A stretch of 6,117 bases of DNA from Acidobacteriota bacterium (GTDB taxonomy: Bacteria > Acidobacteriota > Terriglobia > Terriglobales > Acidobacteriaceae): NCBI GenBank assembly GCA_021810175.1, contig JAJZJJ010000199.1, positions 1-6,117 of the forward strand, in the 5' to 3' direction. The notes under the pieces are model-generated. The model was not told where the DNA came from. It worked only from the letters and a program-made list of their open reading frames with translations, and made no database searches. This document shows, one piece after another, positions 4,503 through 6,117 of this stretch; position 1 is the first letter of the stretch, and each line of letters starts with the position of its first letter. The translations under genes were made by a program, and so were the position numbers.

Positions 4503-6117
4503 ATGTCTAAAGCAGTTAAATACGCGGAGCGAGCGGTGACCATCGCGGCCCAGGGCGCCTGGACCGTCTTTGAGAAGCTGAACAGCATCAGCCCCAACCC
4601 GTCGTTCACGCCCAAATGGTCCGACAAGCCCCTCCTGAAATCCTGGCAGAAAGAAAAGCCGCCCCTTGGCTGGCCCCGCACCACAGATTCGCTCTGTCCC
4701 AAGTGCGTCCCGGAAATCCGCCAGCAGATCCTCGACGGCAAACTGCCTCACGAAATCCTTCTCAATGAGAAGGTTGGCGAAATTAAAGCCCAGATCATCG
4801 AGCGCGACGGCCAGATCCTCATGGTTAAGGATTGCCCGAAGCACGGCCACTTCGAGGACGTCATGTCCATCGACCCGGCCTTCATGCGCCACCTCGAAGA
4901 GGTCTTCCCCGGCCGCGACATCCGCGCCCACAACGACGACAAGCTCCACAATCACGGCACATCCACCGTCACCCACGGCCGCGGCTCGGTCCTCACCATC
5001 GACCTCACCAACCGCTGCAACATGATGTGCGACCCCTGCTTCATGGACGCCAATCAGGTCGGCTTCGTCCATGAGCTCACCTGGGACGAAATCAAGACCA
5101 TGCTGGACAACGCCATTACCATTAAGCCCCGGCGTCAGATGTCCGTCCAGTTCTCCGGCGGTGAGCCTACCCTCTCGCCCTACTTCCTCGACGCCGTCGC
5201 CTACTCCCGCAAGGTCGGTTACAACTCCGTCCAGGCCGCGACCAACGGCATCGAGTTCGCCAAGTCCAAGGAGCTCTGCCGCGCCGCCGCTGAAGCCGGT
5301 CTGCGCTACGCCTACCTCCAGTTCGACGGCATCGGCAACGCCGCCAACTCCCACCGCAAGGTCGGCAACCTCTTTGATGTGAAGCTCCAGGCCATCCATA
5401 ACCTGCACGAAGCCGGCGTCGACATCGTCCCCGTGACGACCATCATCAACGGCATCAACAACGAGCAGGTCGGCCGCATCATCGAGTTCGCCCTCGATAA
5501 CCCCAAGAAAATCAACTTCCTCAGCTTCCAGCCCGTCTCCTTCACTGGCCGCGACGAGGCCGTCAGCGACGAGCGCCGTATGGCCCAGCGCTACACCCTC
5601 AGCCACATGGCCCACGATGTGAAGAACCAGACCGGCCTCGGCGAGCCCACCCGCGACTGGTTCCCCATCTCCTTCATGAGCACCTTCTCCGACTGGGCCG
5701 ACCTCGTCCACGGTCCCAACCACGACTGGGGCCAGCTCTCCTGCGGCTGCCACCCCAACTGCGGCATCGGCATGGCCCTCATGATCGACAAGGAAACCCG
5801 CGAAGCCGTGCCCGTCACCGCCTTCCTCAACGCCGAGCGCCTCGCCAAAGACGTCGCCAAGGTCAATGACGCCGCCCGCGGCAAGTTCCTCTCCATCGCC
5901 GGCGTCGCCCTGGCCCTCCTGCGCAACTACGATCCCACCAAGTCGCCCACCCACTTCCGCATCCTCGACCTGCTGCAGAAGTTCGACAAGTGCTTCGGCG
6001 CCACCGGCCGCAACTACGGCAAGGTCACCGGCGACCGCACCATGGCCGACATCGAAAAGCGCCGCGCCGACCGCTGGAACTTCCTCTTCATCGCCGGCAT
6101 GTGGTTCCAGGACCTCT
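4503..6117 (+). CDS. Radical SAM protein, tetraether / membrane-spanning lipid synthase-like (Tes/MJ0619 type), 3' end outside window
   Basis: The frame is open to the right edge; 538 residues are visible. The radical SAM core has CNMMCDPC (Cys172, Cys176, Cys179; CX3CX2C) for the SAM-binding [4Fe-4S] cluster and SGGEP (218-222) for SAM binding. An N-terminal domain carries CPKC (65-68) and CPKHG (111-115), and a later CGCHPNC (Cys414, Cys416, Cys420) could bind further iron or an auxiliary cluster. This order (CPxC, CPxHG, radical SAM core, C-x-CHPxCG) matches archaeal MJ0619-like proteins. They were first proposed to methylate the methanopterin precursor and later shown to be tetraether lipid synthase, which couples two lipid tails tail-to-tail. 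Bacterial relatives are linked to iso-diabolic acid or branched tetraether lipids in acidobacteria. Membership of the MJ0619-like group is well supported; the lipid substrate is inference, and paralogues with other roles exist. The start is set by AGGAG 9 bases upstream. Codons show strong C-ending bias, typical of a resident gene. The last residues, GMWFQDL, suggest a further C-terminal part beyond the window. Confidence 0.88.
   Translation, partial: MSKAVKYAERAVTIAAQGAWTVFEKLNSISPNPSFTPKWSDKPLLKSWQKEKPPLGWPRTTDSLCPKCVPEIRQQILDGKLPHEILLNEKVGEIKAQIIERDGQILMVKDCPKHGHFEDVMSIDPAFMRHLEEVFPGRDIRAHNDDKLHNHGTSTVTHGRGSVLTIDLTNRCNMMCDPCFMDANQVGFVHELTWDEIKTMLDNAITIKPRRQMSVQFSGGEPTLSPYFLDAVAYSRKVGYNSVQAATNGIEFAKSKELCRAAAEAGLRYAYLQFDGIGNAANSHRKVGNLFDVKLQAIHNLHEAGVDIVPVTTIINGINNEQVGRIIEFALDNPKKINFLSFQPVSFTGRDEAVSDERRMAQRYTLSHMAHDVKNQTGLGEPTRDWFPISFMSTFSDWADLVHGPNHDWGQLSCGCHPNCGIGMALMIDKETREAVPVTAFLNAERLAKDVAKVNDAARGKFLSIAGVALALLRNYDPTKSPTHFRILDLLQKFDKCFGATGRNYGKVTGDRTMADIEKRRADRWNFLFIAGMWFQDL

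Noticed and set aside
4497..5954. Long 485-residue open frame on the minus strand
   Set aside because: It is antisense to the radical SAM gene. Its composition (endless Gly, Ala, Val, Asp, Glu) is what C-ending codons give when read backwards, and it has no recognisable motif. The plus strand carries clear family motifs and a ribosome site.
1..6117. CRISPR array, tRNA, rRNA, insertion sequence or attachment site
   Set aside because: No regularly spaced repeats, no tRNA-like cloverleaf, no transposase or integrase motifs, and no flanking direct repeats were seen on either strand.

Overview
The window looks like chromosomal DNA from a high-GC soil-type bacterium. My best guess is an acidobacterium of the Terriglobia (subdivision 1) type. 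This rests on the heavy use of C-ending codons (ctc, gtc, atc, ccc), the style of the LacI regulator, and a combination seen in that group: a quinol-dependent nitric oxide reductase and a radical SAM protein of the tetraether / membrane-spanning lipid synthase kind. The taxonomic call is an inference from gene content and style, not from a marker gene.

Layout, left to right. (1) 3-1322, +: the C-terminal ~439 residues of a quinol-type nitric oxide reductase (NorB/NorZ), cut by the left edge, followed by a textbook intrinsic terminator (1346-1382). (2) 1383-3003: an accessory stretch with clearly lower GC (sample 60-base lines counted by hand give 40-55 %, against 63-68 % in the flanks) and different codon use. 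It holds two small unrecognised membrane proteins in tandem (1525-2052 and 2093-2470). After them comes a broken-looking coding remnant (about 2471-2677) whose stop overlaps the start of a small soluble protein of possible DUF2283 type (2674-3003). (3) 3014-4045, -: a complete LacI-family transcription regulator, convergent with the DUF2283-like gene (10 bases between stops). (4) 4046-4502: a divergent control region with a 22-bp near-perfect palindrome across the lacI-type start codon, an 8-bp inverted repeat, and a strongly C-rich tract with many C3-C5 runs. (5) 4503 to the right edge, +: a large radical SAM gene, open at the window end. It has a CX3CX2C iron-sulfur motif and extra Cys groups like those of archaeal Tes (MJ0619-like) and bacterial homologues that make membrane-spanning lipids.

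The genes do not form one pathway. The nitric oxide reductase is a respiratory or detoxification enzyme that ends at its own terminator. The low-GC middle block looks like an insertion of accessory genes. The LacI-type regulator shares its upstream region with the radical SAM gene, so it could control itself and possibly that gene. The most interesting item is the radical SAM gene: if it is a tetraether / iso-diabolic-acid type synthase, it joins two lipid tails through a C-C bond in the membrane. Its long divergent leader has unusual sequence structure that no gene explains.
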